A DNA stretch of 64,000 nt from CAZKNJ01 sp964554185. Lineage in GTDB: Bacteria; 4484-113. Positions 7,133 through 18,300 of this stretch are shown piece after piece. The stretch lies in the NCBI GenBank assembly GCA_964554185.1, contig CAZKNJ010000008.1:1-64000 (forward strand), in the 5' to 3' direction. Position 1 is the first letter of the stretch. Every line of letters begins with the position of its first letter. The notes beneath the pieces were generated by a model. That model ran no database searches. It worked only from the letters and a program-made list of their open reading frames with translations, and was not told the origin of the DNA. The position numbers and the translations under genes were made by a program.

Positions 7133-9089
7133 CCTTGGTCACCTCCTCAAGGACAGAAAGGACTTTGGTGGCATCGCTCTGTTCCAAGGCCCCCTCCTGC
7201 AGGTAAGTCTTAATATCAAAGGTGTACTTGTACATTGTCTCATACACTGATTCACGGCCGAAATAGTCTTCAATAGCGCGGCCCGCGCCGTATCCAAGCC
7301 GCGGCAGCTCAAAGTCCACTGGCATGCTCTCGCGGAAGTCCCGGTTTCCCAGCGCCTCCGGGCTGCGCCAGGTGTGCCCCTTAGATGGCACCGAGCTCTG
7401 CATCCCCATCGGTGGCGGGTATTGCGGGTTGTGCGCGCCGAGGCTTATGCCCATGCCGGCAGATCCGCCGCCGCCGCCGGCCCCGATGCCTCCTCCGCCG
7501 CCAGAGGTCAGCGCTTCCGTTGATTCATCAACCTCGGTACGGGTGAAGAAAGTGGAGTGGTCCAGCGCAATCGCAAACTGCATTATGTCAATGCGGTCAA
7601 CCGCCACGCCCGACATTTCAATGCACTTGTCGGCGCCGATGAAGGAGACTTCTTCAATGAAGCACGCGTCGGGGATTTCGTTGCCCAGCTCCTCCATAAT
7701 CGCCGGCCACATGAACTGGCTCTTGACCAGCGCATAGATTTGGCTGAATTTCGGCTTCTTGGTGGAGATCTCGCCCTTCACCGCGTCAAACTTGTCGGCC
7801 TTGGGCTTCCACGTCGGCGTTTCTTCTTCCGCCGCGCGCAGCTCCGACTGCGCCTGCTCCAGCTGGTTTTCCAGCGTCTGGTTCTGCTGCCACATCACTA
7901 CTCCCATAATCAGCAGCAGCACCACACCGATCTTGACCACATTCCACGCCTGCTGGCGCACGAAATACACGGTGGGCAGCAGGTTGAACTCGATCTTGCC
8001 CTTCTGGAGGAAATCGGCGGCCAGGCCCGCGGCCACAATCATCTTCTCCGCATGCGCATGCAGAATATCCAGCGCATACACGCCCTGCAGGTACTGCACC
8101 AGCGACGATAGCGTGACCTCGCTGACTTCCAGTCCGGTCTCGCGCTCCAGGAAGGCTGTCATGTTCTTGAAGCCCCGGATGTTGCCGAAGATCATCAGCT
8201 TGCCGACGCGGTCGGTACGGGCAGCCTGGGATTCGTAGTAGCGGATGGAGCGCACCAGCTCGGTGACAAAGGTCTCAAACACCGCCATCACCGCTGCGCG
8301 CAGGCGGTTGTCCTCCGTCGGGTCAACCTCTTCTTCGGAGAGAGTCAGGTCAATCTCCTCAGCCTTCAGGTACTCTTGCGCCTCGGCAACGCTCACGCCG
8401 AGAAGCTGCGCCACCTTCGCTACGATAGAGTTGTAGCCCAGTTCAATGGAGCGGGCCATCCTGAACGATCCGTTAAGGAAGAAGGAAAGCTCCGAGATGG
8501 TGTCCCGGACGTCAATGATGCCCACCGTCTGGGTGTAGCCTTCCAGCTTCGCGCCGATGAGATTCCACGCCGCGAGGCTGGTGATCTTGATGCCCGCCGC
8601 CTCAATGCTGGCGAAATTAAGCATGTCCACCAGCGACTGCACCGTGGACGAGCGCGTGGCCACCAGCAGAATCTCCTGCATTGACTGGTTGCCGCCCTTG
8701 CGCTGTGGCAGTACGCGGTACTCGTAAATGGTGTCGCCCGGCGGGAACGGGACATACTGGTTTATCTGCAGGCTGATGGCCTGCCGCGTCTGGGGCGTGC
8801 CCATGCGCGGCAGCTCAATGATGCGCGTAATAGCAGCCTTGCCCGAAAGCGAGATGATGGCCTTGCGGGCGTTGATGCCATTGGTCTCCAGAATCTCTCT
8901 GAGCCGCAACGCCAGCCCTTTCGGGTCCGCAATACGCCCAGCCGCAAAAAACGCGGTGTCCAGGTCGCCGATGGCGAACCGCTCCAGCACGTAATCGTTG
9001 CCATGCTTGCCCAGGGCAACAACCCTTAGCTCGTTAGATGTAAGGTCAATTCCGATGTCAACTGGTTTACCGGTCGCCTTTTTAGCCAT
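7116..9089 (-). CDS. pilM: PilM-PilN fusion protein
   Basis: At 657 residues this is nearly twice the length of PilM. Residues about 10-365 are the actin-like PilM domain: DIGIDLTSNELRVVAL at the first phosphate loop, LSGKAAITRIIELPRMG with the following EISLQ-like helix and YVPFPP, and VGIIDVRDTISELSFF at the second loop. Then comes NLLP, the typical PilN entry, a membrane helix (KIGVVLLLIMGVVMW), a coiled coil and a PilN-like ferredoxin-fold periplasmic domain with a Gly-rich loop near residues 530-545. Normally PilM is a free cytoplasmic protein that binds the PilN N-terminal tail; here the two are covalently joined. A GGAGAG site precedes the ATG. The extra C-terminal ~110 residues have no clear counterpart. 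Confidence 0.82.
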   Translation of the reverse strand: MAKKATGKPVDIGIDLTSNELRVVALGKHGNDYVLERFAIGDLDTAFFAAGRIADPKGLALRLREILETNGINARKAIISLSGKAAITRIIELPRMGTPQTRQAISLQINQYVPFPPGDTIYEYRVLPQRKGGNQSMQEILLVATRSSTVQSLVDMLNFASIEAAGIKITSLAAWNLIGAKLEGYTQTVGIIDVRDTISELSFFLNGSFRMARSIELGYNSIVAKVAQLLGVSVAEAQEYLKAEEIDLTLSEEEVDPTEDNRLRAAVMAVFETFVTELVRSIRYYESQAARTDRVGKLMIFGNIRGFKNMTAFLERETGLEVSEVTLSSLVQYLQGVYALDILHAHAEKMIVAAGLAADFLQKGKIEFNLLPTVYFVRQQAWNVVKIGVVLLLIMGVVMWQQNQTLENQLEQAQSELRAAEEETPTWKPKADKFDAVKGEISTKKPKFSQIYALVKSQFMWPAIMEELGNEIPDACFIEEVSFIGADKCIEMSGVAVDRIDIMQFAIALDHSTFFTRTEVDESTEALTSGGGGGIGAGGGGGSAGMGISLGAHNPQYPPPMGMQSSVPSKGHTWRSPEALGNRDFRESMPVDFELPRLGYGAGRAIEDYFGRESVYETMYKYTFDIKTYLQEGALEQSDATKVLSVLEEVTKDVLST

Positions 9090-9139
9090 AGGTTAACTCT
9101 CCGGCCAATTTGTATTCCCTACAGTTGGACTAGGGAATC

Positions 9140-9165
9140 CCCGCCCTTGTTCCACCAAGGGCGGG
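9140..9165 (-). promoter_or_regulatory. Intercistronic hairpin between pilQ and pilM
   Basis: A perfect 9-bp inverted repeat, CCCGCCCTT with AAGGGCGGG, around an 8-nt loop. On the minus strand no U-run follows, so it looks more like an RNA-processing or attenuation hairpin that could lower pilM expression relative to pilQ, or protect the pilQ 3' end. Confidence 0.5.
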
Positions 9166-9202
9166 AAAAACTCCAATTGACGCCTTCAAGCGCAAGGCGG
9201 TC

Positions 9203-12064
9203 TTACTTGTCGTCCACCAGATTCACGGTCAGGGTGATGAATACGTAGCTGTTGTCCTCGGACTTGGAGTGGTGCTGGAAGAAGTTGCCGACAATCGGTA
9301 GGTCGCTGAGGAACGGAACCGAGAAGATCTGGTCGGAAATATCGCGGGTCTGCAGTCCGCCGATGAGCGCGGTTGAGCCGTCGGTCAGGCGGAAATAGGT
9401 GGACATGGTGGTGTCGGTGGTTGGCTGGAAGGTCGCCTGGCCGTCCGGGGACACCTGCTGCGGGCCGTCAAAGTTGCTGATGTCGATGTCCACAAACATC
9501 GTCATCCGGCCCCAGTCGTCTATGTTCACCGTGAAGTTGATGTCGGTTCCCACGTCCACCTCGTCGAAGGTGGACTGGCGGATGGCATTGCCGTTCTGGT
9601 CAAACGCGATGGTCTGGCGGAAGTTGCCGCGGGTGCGGTCAACGGTCAGATAAGCGTTGAAACCGTCAATCACGCTGATTTCGCTCTCGGTGATGACCTT
9701 GGCCTTGCGTTCGGTAACCAGCGCGTCAAACGCCGCAGTGTAGTTCTCCGGCAGGTTGATTGTGTTCTTGGGCAGGATGTTGAGCGTGAGGCTGCCGTCG
9801 GCGTAGCCAAAGTTCGTGCGGCCGATCCCCGTGGGCGCCTGCGCTGTCGCGTTCAGCATTCCGTATACCTTCTGCGGGTTCTCGGACACCTGGTAGACCG
9901 TAATCTTGACCGCCGCCTGTTTCGGCGGCTTGTCAATCTTGCGGATAATGGACTGCACCACATCCAACGTCTCACGCGTGCCGCGCATTACGACCAGGCC
10001 GCTCTTGGCCGAGGGCACAGGGATGGAGCCGCTCTGCTGGCCGCCGCCGCCCTGGCCGCCGCCACCGCCGCCCTGGTTGCCGCCGCCGCCGCCACCGCCG
10101 CCGCCGCTCTGGCCGCCACCACCGCCGGCGGCCTGCATGGGCTGAGAGTCGAAGTAGCCGCTGGCGAGCGCCGAGCTGGCACCGAGGTAGCTAGCGTTGG
10201 TCCGGTTATTGTTACCGCCGCCGCCGCCGCGGTTGTTGCCGCCACCGCCACCGCCGCCGCCCTGCTGGTTGCCGCCACCGCCGTAGGTGTTCTGGTACAC
10301 GTACCAGCCGACATTGACGGATGGCAGCAAGTCGAGGTTATAGAGAATCTGGTAAACCTCGGTGGGATCGGCATAGTGCAACTGGTAGAAGTCTATTTCG
10401 TTGGCGTTCGCGATTTCCTGTTCCTTGCGCTCGCGGCTGGTGATGAGAATCACCGGCTTGGCGTAGGGGTCGGCCTCATCGCGGTACACAACTTTCTCAA
10501 ACTGGTGGGTTTCCAGGATAATGTCCAGCGCGGTGTCCCACGGCACGTTCTCAAAGTTGCCGATAACCGTGCCGGGCTCCGTGATCATCGCATTGAACTG
10601 CGCCGCGTCCCTGAAGCCGATGGGGCTGCCGCCCTCGCCGAATTGCAGGGGCTCCAGCACGCGCCGGTTCGCCACGCCGCCGATGGGCGGGTCGGTGATG
10701 TACGGGTCAATGATGATGGAAATACCGGCAATCTGCGACATCAGGTTCAGCACCTGGTAGACCGAGAAACCGGTGACCGCATTCAAGTTGACCAGCACGT
10801 CCGAAAGCTTGCCCTCAAACTCCTTGAACGGCGGCAGCTCATAGTCGCCGGCGCCGCCCGCGTTGTCCAGGCTCATGCGCGGGTAGTCGGGATCGGTGTC
10901 CACGCTCTCGGCGCCCTCGGCGAACACCTCGTCCACCGACATCATTCCACTGTCCTCCGCGGGGCTGCTCTCCTCCGGGCCAAGCTGCGACTCGCGGGAG
11001 AAAGTGCTCGGCGCGGTGGGAAGCGGCATGGGCTCGCGCTTGGACAGCTCCATTGGCGCCAGCGTGAACTCAAAGCTCGTGCCGGTGCGCTGCGTCGGGC
11101 CGCTGAAACCGTACGCGACATTGTTGTTGAAGGTAAGCGCCAGGCGCGTCATCGTCTCGTCGGCAGCCATCAGCTCCGATACCGTCAGGTTGCGGACGAT
11201 CGGGTCGTTCTTGAAGATGTAGTCCGTCACCGCTTCCGAGGGCGGAAGGTCAACGACCACATTGTAGCCACGCGGGAACTCAATCGGCGCAAGGTTCACC
11301 GTGGCTTCCGCGCCGGTGCGGATAACCAGCGTCATCGTGCCCGGGTCGTAATTCACATAAGTGACCACGGGTTGCGCACCGGACGAAGTCGCGGTGAAGG
11401 ACTTGGCTGCCGGCTCGGCGGGCGCAGGCTCTTCCTGCGGTGCAGGCGCGGGCGCGGCGGGCTGCTCCTCAGCCGCCGGCTGCTCCTTCACCGGGAAGCT
11501 GTGGCGGGCAGGCTGCAGCGGCTGGTCCTCTTCCACCACGGGAGTGGGCTCCTCGGGCGGGGGGGCAGGCGCTGCCACCGGCTTCTCCACCGCTGGCGCC
11601 GGCGGGGCGCTTTCACCCTTCACCATCGCCAGAGTCAGCTCGCTGCGGTTGGACAGGGGATAGAACACCTCAAGGGCCAACACCCCTTCCTTCAGCCGTG
11701 TCCATCTGTATGCGTCGTCTCCCAGTTTCCCTTTCACATCGAGATAGACCACGGCCACGACAGTGTCGGTGTCACCCGCAACGAGTACGTTCTTTATCAG
11801 CGTGGTGCCCTTCACCTGGGGATTGACCGCCTTTAGGTCGCTGCTGGGGAACTGCACTTCGATGCGAGTTGGATAGAGCTTCACGGCAGTAACCGGGTCC
11901 GCGCCCTTGTCCATGGTGAACACGACGAGATCCCGGTCCGCCAGAGCCTTCACCTCGACGCCCGATATCTGGTTCAGCTTTGCGGCGTAGGAGCTTACGC
12001 CAGTAAGCAGCAGAACCAGCAGTGCGCACACTACGGCTCCGGAAAGCTTCATTTTCCACTGCAT
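9203..12064 (-). CDS. pilQ: Type IV pilus secretin PilQ
   Basis: The 953-residue protein starts with a signal peptide (cleaved near SSYAA, about residue 28). It has two AMIN domains (about 30-140 and 230-345) that bind peptidoglycan, separated by a Pro/Glu/Ala linker, then an STN/N0-like domain around 400-470, an N1 (secretin_N) domain from about 555 interrupted by a Gly/Asn/Gln-rich insert (about 597-676), and the secretin barrel (about 745-953) with VPFLSDLPIVGNFF near its end, the hallmark of the family. It forms the outer-membrane gate. The start lies just behind a GGAGG-GAA-CCTCC palindrome that can hide the ribosome site. It heads the pilQ-pilMN-pilO-pilP operon and has its own promoter at 12182-12210. 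Confidence 0.93.
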   Translation of the reverse strand: MQWKMKLSGAVVCALLVLLLTGVSSYAAKLNQISGVEVKALADRDLVVFTMDKGADPVTAVKLYPTRIEVQFPSSDLKAVNPQVKGTTLIKNVLVAGDTDTVVAVVYLDVKGKLGDDAYRWTRLKEGVLALEVFYPLSNRSELTLAMVKGESAPPAPAVEKPVAAPAPPPEEPTPVVEEDQPLQPARHSFPVKEQPAAEEQPAAPAPAPQEEPAPAEPAAKSFTATSSGAQPVVTYVNYDPGTMTLVIRTGAEATVNLAPIEFPRGYNVVVDLPPSEAVTDYIFKNDPIVRNLTVSELMAADETMTRLALTFNNNVAYGFSGPTQRTGTSFEFTLAPMELSKREPMPLPTAPSTFSRESQLGPEESSPAEDSGMMSVDEVFAEGAESVDTDPDYPRMSLDNAGGAGDYELPPFKEFEGKLSDVLVNLNAVTGFSVYQVLNLMSQIAGISIIIDPYITDPPIGGVANRRVLEPLQFGEGGSPIGFRDAAQFNAMITEPGTVIGNFENVPWDTALDIILETHQFEKVVYRDEADPYAKPVILITSRERKEQEIANANEIDFYQLHYADPTEVYQILYNLDLLPSVNVGWYVYQNTYGGGGNQQGGGGGGGGNNRGGGGGNNNRTNASYLGASSALASGYFDSQPMQAAGGGGGQSGGGGGGGGGNQGGGGGGQGGGGQQSGSIPVPSAKSGLVVMRGTRETLDVVQSIIRKIDKPPKQAAVKITVYQVSENPQKVYGMLNATAQAPTGIGRTNFGYADGSLTLNILPKNTINLPENYTAAFDALVTERKAKVITESEISVIDGFNAYLTVDRTRGNFRQTIAFDQNGNAIRQSTFDEVDVGTDINFTVNIDDWGRMTMFVDIDISNFDGPQQVSPDGQATFQPTTDTTMSTYFRLTDGSTALIGGLQTRDISDQIFSVPFLSDLPIVGNFFQHHSKSEDNSYVFITLTVNLVDDK

Positions 12065-12067
12065 AAC

Positions 12068-12080
12068 GGAGGTTCCCTCC
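12068..12080 (-). promoter_or_regulatory. Palindrome over the pilQ ribosome-binding site
   Basis: On the minus strand GGAGG-GAA-CCTCC ends 3 nt before the ATG at 12064. The GGAGG is the only good Shine-Dalgarno match and can pair with the CCTCC. The stem is only 5 bp, so the effect may be weak. Confidence 0.4.
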
Positions 12081-12181
12081 TAAATAGTTTAAACACCGTT
12101 CAGCACCCGAAGGTGCCCTTCCCCTTCCTGGATACCACAACACGGGTGCCCACGCGCGGCAAGCCCGCGAGCGATTGAAGG

Positions 12182-12210
12182 ATTCTAGGTTGAAACCACC
12201 TGCTTGTCAA
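12182..12210 (-). promoter_or_regulatory. Promoter of the pilQ operon
   Basis: On the minus strand TTGACA (12210-12205) is followed after exactly 17 nt by TAGAAT (12187-12182), a near-consensus housekeeping promoter. It would start transcription near 12175, giving a leader of about 110 nt before pilQ. It lies directly behind a terminator for the upstream giant gene. Confidence 0.8.
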
Positions 12211-12220
12211 GAAATGCGGT

Positions 12221-12256
12221 GGCGGGGCCTTCCCGGAGTTCCGGAAAGGCCCCGCC
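12221..12256 (-). terminator. Terminator after the giant pseudopilin gene
   Basis: A perfect 11-bp stem (GGCGGGGCCTT with AAGGCCCCGCC) with further internal CCGG pairing. It lies between the stop of the giant gene (12309) and the pilQ promoter. A short ATTTCTT tract follows at some distance on the minus strand. Confidence 0.7.
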
Positions 12257-12308
12257 GGGCGTTTTCCCAGATTGGCCGGCGCGTCTGGCAGGAGCGCGGG
12301 AAGCCGCG

Positions 12309-15300
12309 CTACTTCTTGCCTTCCGCGTACCTGTCCTCGTACAGCACCGTGTACGCGCGGCGCATAGACGGGTCAACCGTCTGGCTGGCCACGTCAGCCT
12401 TGGCAGTGTTCATCTTGCCAACGTCGATCACGCGCTCAATCGCGCGGTCGCGTTCAATGCGGTCAAAGGAGACCGGGGCCGCCTGGCTGCCGCCGGAGAT
12501 GCCCACACCGCCCACGCCCTCTATGCGGAACACATAGCTGCGCGTGGTGATGTAGGCCGCGATGTCGTCCAGGTAGTTGGCGATTGCCACAAACTCGTTG
12601 TTCTCCGCGTCCCAGCGCTCCGCGTAGCGGAACAGCGAAGGCCCGCTCAGCGTGCGCATTCTCGTGGAGAAATCGTTAGTGTCAACCAAAACATCATCCA
12701 TGTTGCTGTCGCCGTTGGTGTCTTCAACCTCAAACGTCTCCGGCGCCAGGTTGCCGTTGTCCATCAGGTCGTCGTACATCGCATCGTTGAGCACGCCCAC
12801 GACCTTATAGAGGTCAAAGATGTTGGAGAACGGCGGGTTCGGGATGTAGGTGTAGGCCGTCTCGCCGCTGCTGTTCACGATGGCGATGTTGTTGCGGGCG
12901 TCGGCGCGGGTCTCGTTGTTCAGCGGGTCGTAAATGAAGTACTGCCGCGCGTCAAAGCCGCGGTAAGCATCCAGGCCGAGCGGGTCATCGCCGTCCAGCG
13001 TGGTGCCGTTGTCCAGCGTGTCGTTGAGGTACTTGGCATACTCCTCGTCAGTCTCATACCAGGCCTGGTCGCGCACCACCGCGATATCGGACGGCGCGTA
13101 GAACAGCAGGCCTTCCACGCTGCGGTCAAGGTTGTAGTAGCCACCGCGGAAGTTGTCCCACGTATTGCGCGTGCCAGTGTTCTGGGCGGGCCAGTCCGCG
13201 GCGCGGTCTCCCGGGTCGGGGTAATCGTCGTTGCGCGGATTCACCCCGTCCCACGGGCCGACCACCGGCAGGTGGTCAACTCGGATATCGCCGCTGGCGT
13301 ACGGGTTGGCGTTGGCACCGTGGGTGTATTCGTATCCACCCACCGCTCCGGTGCCGCCGATAATGGGCTTGTATGCGTCAAAGTAGGCGGTGCGGTATTC
13401 CACCACCGCGCGGGCCAGCGCCCTCGCCTCGCTCTGGCTCAAATACACGTCGTTGGCGTAGTCGCGGTCACCGCGGCTGTAGTTCGGGCCGTCGTCAGCG
13501 AAGTAGAAACGCTGCTTGATGATGCGCGAGAACACCGCCGCCAGCACCGTCTCCGACGCGGTGTTGAGGTTCACGCGTCCCATGGTGAAGGTGTCGTAGA
13601 AGTCCACCGGCGTGTCGGTTTCGGTGTCGGTCAGGTAGTTCAGGCTGTACTGCCTGGCCTCCGCCGGGTCTTTCGCCGCGAGGAACACCGGCGAGATGAA
13701 GCTCGGGTCGGGATCAACCGTGAACAGGTCGCCGAACACCTGAAGGTCGGCTTCGCGCAGGCGGNNNNNNNNNNNNNNNNNNNNNNNNNNNNNNNNNNNN
13801 NNNNNNNNNNNNNNNNNNNNNNNNNNNNNNNNNNNNNNNNNNNNNNNNNNNNNNNNNNNNNNNNCATACAGCGGGTCGGTCCACACGCGCACCGCGTGCA
13901 GCGGCCGGCCGTCGCGGTCGCGGCGCACCTTCGGCACCGTGCTGCCGTAGTTCTGCGGCGTCAGGTAGCCGGAGGCGTAAACCTGCTGCTGCGCCAGCGC
14001 GAACTCGCCCGCGCCGTCGGTGACATAGGTCACGACGAAGTAGTTGCCCGGGTACGGGACATAGAGGTAAACCGGGTCGTACAGCTCGCCCACATCGCCG
14101 TTCATGAACACGCCGTCGCTGCCGAAGGCGTCCACAATCGTGGAGCGCGAGTTGCGCATCTCCAGGTCAACCAGGTCGCCGTCGCTGGACACGAGGGAGA
14201 CCACCACGAAGTAGTCGCCGCCCTGAACCAGGCCGCCCAGCCGGCTCGCCAGCGTCCCGAAGCTGCCGGAGTTGAACTTCCGGCCGCCGGACACCGCGTA
14301 GTTGACCTGAATGGTGAAGTTGCTGATGCCGCTGGAGGGCGACACCAGTTGCGTGATGTTCAGCGGAATGCGCTCGCCAACCAGCACTTTCTGCACCGCG
14401 TTCAGCGGAGAAGTTACCGGGTCGATGATATCACCGCGGTTATCGGTCACGGTGATCTCTACATTCACGCCGTCCTCGGGGTCGTCGTAGCGGCCGTTGG
14501 CGGGCGAGCTGTTGTCCATGTGCACGCTGGAGTAAGAGTGCTGGAACCATGCAAAGCGGCCGGATGTCGTCGCATTCCCTGCCGCGCCCGGATCGTCCGG
14601 GTCGTTGTAGTTGATGTTTATGTTATAGGGCGGCTCGCCGCCATCCACGTACACGATGAAGCGCACGCGCTCATCCACCGCGGCCGAAGGCGGAACCGCC
14701 ATGACCTGTGCGCTCAGCGGCGCCATCTCCGCCTGGACATAGCGCAGCCGGCTGACTGCGACGTTGCCGTTGAAGTCGCCCACCACCAGCTGAATCTCGT
14801 AAGTGCCCTCCAGGGCCGCGCCGGTGCCCAACTCGTCCTCGCCGTCAACCGTCGGGACGAACAGCGGGCTCGGCACATTGTGCTGGCTCACATCCGCAAA
14901 GGTGATGCCGGTGCCGGAATCCACATGGCGGATGGTCCAGTTGTAGCTGTACGGCGCACCGCCGCCGGAGACGTAGGACTGGAAGCTGAAGCCCTGCGTC
15001 GTCACGCCGACCAGCGGGTCAATGAAGATATCCACTGCCAGCGGCAGCGTGGACCCGCCGCCTCCGCTGCGGTTGCCGCCCACGAATACCACCTGCGAGT
15101 CAAAGCCGTAACCCGGCGTCTCGCCGGGGCCGGGATTGTCGCTCACCATCGCGTAGGCGTCGTAAATGCCCTTGTCCGCTTCCACGTCAATGCCGATGTC
15201 AATGAACTGGAAGTACACTCCCGGCAGTATCGTCGGGAACGAGTTGATAGCGGCCGTGTTCAGCATGTTCAGGCCGTTGGAGGCGGTGACGCGGGTGCGC

Positions 15301-18300
15301 GCCTGCGGGTTGTAGAAGCCCAGGATGCCGATCTCAAAGCTGCTGTCGGCGTTCAGGTCCGCCCAGTAATCCATGTCGGAGCCCGTGCCGTAGATGCCCG
15401 TCAGCGTGAAGTCCACGCCGCCGGGAACATTGGTGATGCTGTAAGGCGGCTCCGCGGCCAGGAACGCGAAGGTGTCAATCTGCGGGTTCTGCGCGCTCGG
15501 AATGAGCACGGTGTCGCTCGCCTGTATCCTCCGCGTCAGGCCCGTGGCCATGTCAAACTGCTCGCTGTAGACCGTCAGCGCGATGAGGTGGTCAAGGTCG
15601 TTGTTCAGCGACGGCAGGCTCAGCGTTGACAGCACATTGCTTACATCAACCACCGGCAGCGGCGCGGGCTGCGGCAGCGTGAACGGCTGCGAGTAAGTCA
15701 GGCCGGCCGTGTCGGTGATGAGCAGCGACCCCGTGACCTGCACGCGGCCGATGCTGTAGTTGCCCACGCTGGTGAAGGTGAAGGACCCCACCGCCTGGAT
15801 GAGCCCGGCGTAAAGTTGCGAAGACACGGAGCGCGCCGGCGCCAGGTAGTCCGACAGGCCGTCGCCGTCAATATCCCAGTCAAACATCACCGGCACCGTC
15901 GGGTCAAGCTCAATGTTGAACACCGACGGGTCAATGGTGGTGAAGTTCAGCGCCATATCCGCAAAGTAGTTCACCGGCACGCCGGGGTTGACATACCGGC
16001 CGTCGGCGCTGATAGAGGAACTCACATTGATGTTCACCGGGCCGCCCCCGCCCCAGGAGCCCTGCGCCACAAAGGACGGGTCAAGGTTATACCGCTGGTT
16101 GGCGGAGTTGGCCCACACCCGCAGGTAGTAGGTGCCCGCGGCGGAGTTGAGCGGCGTGCCCACCACCACGCAGCTATCGTCGGTGGCGATGGTGCCGCTG
16201 CCCAGCAACGCAAGTGTGTTGTCGTAGAGGTTAATGTAAATCTCGTCCGCTGGCCCCTGGTCAAAGGACTGCATCAGCACGTTCAGCGTGCCGATCTGCG
16301 TGGTGGTGATGCTGTACCAGTCCTCGTCGGTGGGGCCCGCCGGAGGTATCGTACCGGTAAACGGCGCGCCGTCCCGGTCGGGATCGTACACCAGCGGCAT
16401 CACGTCCGCCTCGCCGCTGATGTCGTTGGGCTCGGTTTCCCAGAAAGTGTTGCCCGGGTTCGGCGTGAACACTGACTCGATTTCGTAAGTCTGCGGGCTG
16501 TCCGCGTTCACCGCAATGTAGTAGGTGTCCGTCGGTGAGTTGCGAGTAGTCGTGACCCACGCGAAACTGCCCGGCGCAGCGATGGTGGAGCTGTCAATCA
16601 ACACCAGCGAGGAGTCGTACAGCGAAATATCCACATGCTGCGCGCCCACCAGCGAGAAGCACTCAACCATCACGCTGAGCGTGCCCGCTTGCGGGGTGTC
16701 CAGCGCAAACCAGTCGAAGTCCGCCGGGGTGGACACGCGGCCGGTCCACGAGCGGTTGTCGGTGTAGGGGTCGTAGTCAATCGGCATCGCGTTGGCCGAA
16801 GCGCTGTTGTCGTTGGGCTCAATCTCCCAGTAAGTCAGGTTCACCGGATCGTTCGTCAGCGTGGCGTAACGCGTGTTGTTGTCAATGTTCCACTTGTACT
16901 TCAGGCCGCTGAACGAGGAGATGCCGCCGGTGTAGGAGCGCACGTCAAAGCCCATGCCCGGCAGCGGGTAGCGGTCGGAGTACATCGGCGTGATGCTCGT
17001 CACCAGCCCGAAAGCCTCCGCGGTGTTGTTCGGCGAATCCGCCAGCGGCCGCAGGTTGCGCACCTGCACGAGCTGGTGGCTGACCGCCTTCTTGCGGCTA
17101 ATCTGGTCGGTTACGATGAGGGTCGCGGTGTAGTTGCCGAAGCCCTCCTGGGCGTAGTCGTGCTGCAGGGACGCCACCATGTTGTGGCGCACCTGGCCGG
17201 GGCTGCCGCTCATCCGCGCAGTGTCCAGCCGCGAGTCGATGATGCCGTCGCCCTGGAAGTCTATCTCCATCGTGTAGGAGTGCGCGGTGCCGGGGTTGAT
17301 GGAGGCGATGGCGTCAAAGTCCACGATGAAGCGCGTCTGGAAGAACGTGTGGTTGCTGGTGCCGCCGTTGCCGCTGCCGTCGTTCGTGGTGACGGTCAGC
17401 CAGCCGGAGTATGCGTTGTCCGGCACCACCACGCGCAGCACCTGCCTGAAGGGCGCGGGCCCGACATAGCTCGGGTCAAACTGCACGTCAAAGGCCTGCG
17501 CCGTGGCGTGGTTGCCGAAGGTGACGGTGTTGTTCTGCGGAATGGTGTTGAAGTTGTAGCCGTATATCTCAATAACCGAGCCGATTGCCGCCACTTCCGG
17601 ATTGACCGGCGGGACGCCGGGGTCGGCGGTGGCAATCATCGGCGCGGGGCCGCCACCGGACATGATGGGCACCAGGTTGTTGTCGCCCAGCGCGCTGGCG
17701 CTGTTGCCCGGAGGCGTCGCCGCCAGCGTCGCCATCGGCTCGGACTCGAGGTTGCCGCCGGGGCTCGCCAGCACCACCATTTCGGTGTCGGTGGCGAGCA
17801 CCGTGTTGCTCGCGTTATGCGGGTTGATGTTGGCCTGGTCAATGACCATAACCTTCACGAAGTACACGCCGTCCGACGGCGGGCCGACCGCAAACAGGAA
17901 GGTCGGGCTCTGTTCGTTGCTCTGTAGCTGCTGGCCCTGGTCGCCGGTGGCCACCTGGCCGAACTCGTCAAACACCTGCCAGAAGTACCCGTACTCGCCG
18001 CGGCCGCCGCTGACCGAGGCGCTGGCGCGGAAGCCCTTGCTGGGCTGCGCCTCCTCGTACAGGTTGATGGACACGGTCATGTTCGGCACGTTGGTGAACG
18101 GCGTGCCCGGCGAGCCGGTGGCGCCGACGATGAGCACCGTGGTGTCCATCGTGCTGGTGGGCACCGGCGTAGTGCTGTCGGTTACCGTCAGCACCACATT
18201 GTAGGTCCCCTGCACGTTGAATTGGTCGGTCTCCACCGTCAGCGTGTTGCTCTCGTAGTTGAAGTAGCTGTAGCTCTGCACCAGCCCGGCGCCGCTGTCA

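Noticed and set aside
10030..10275. Proline-rich and Ala/Arg-rich open frames opposite the pilQ Gly-rich region
   Set aside because: They are shadows of GC-rich repeats on the opposite strand or shifted frames, without start signals or recognisable sequence.
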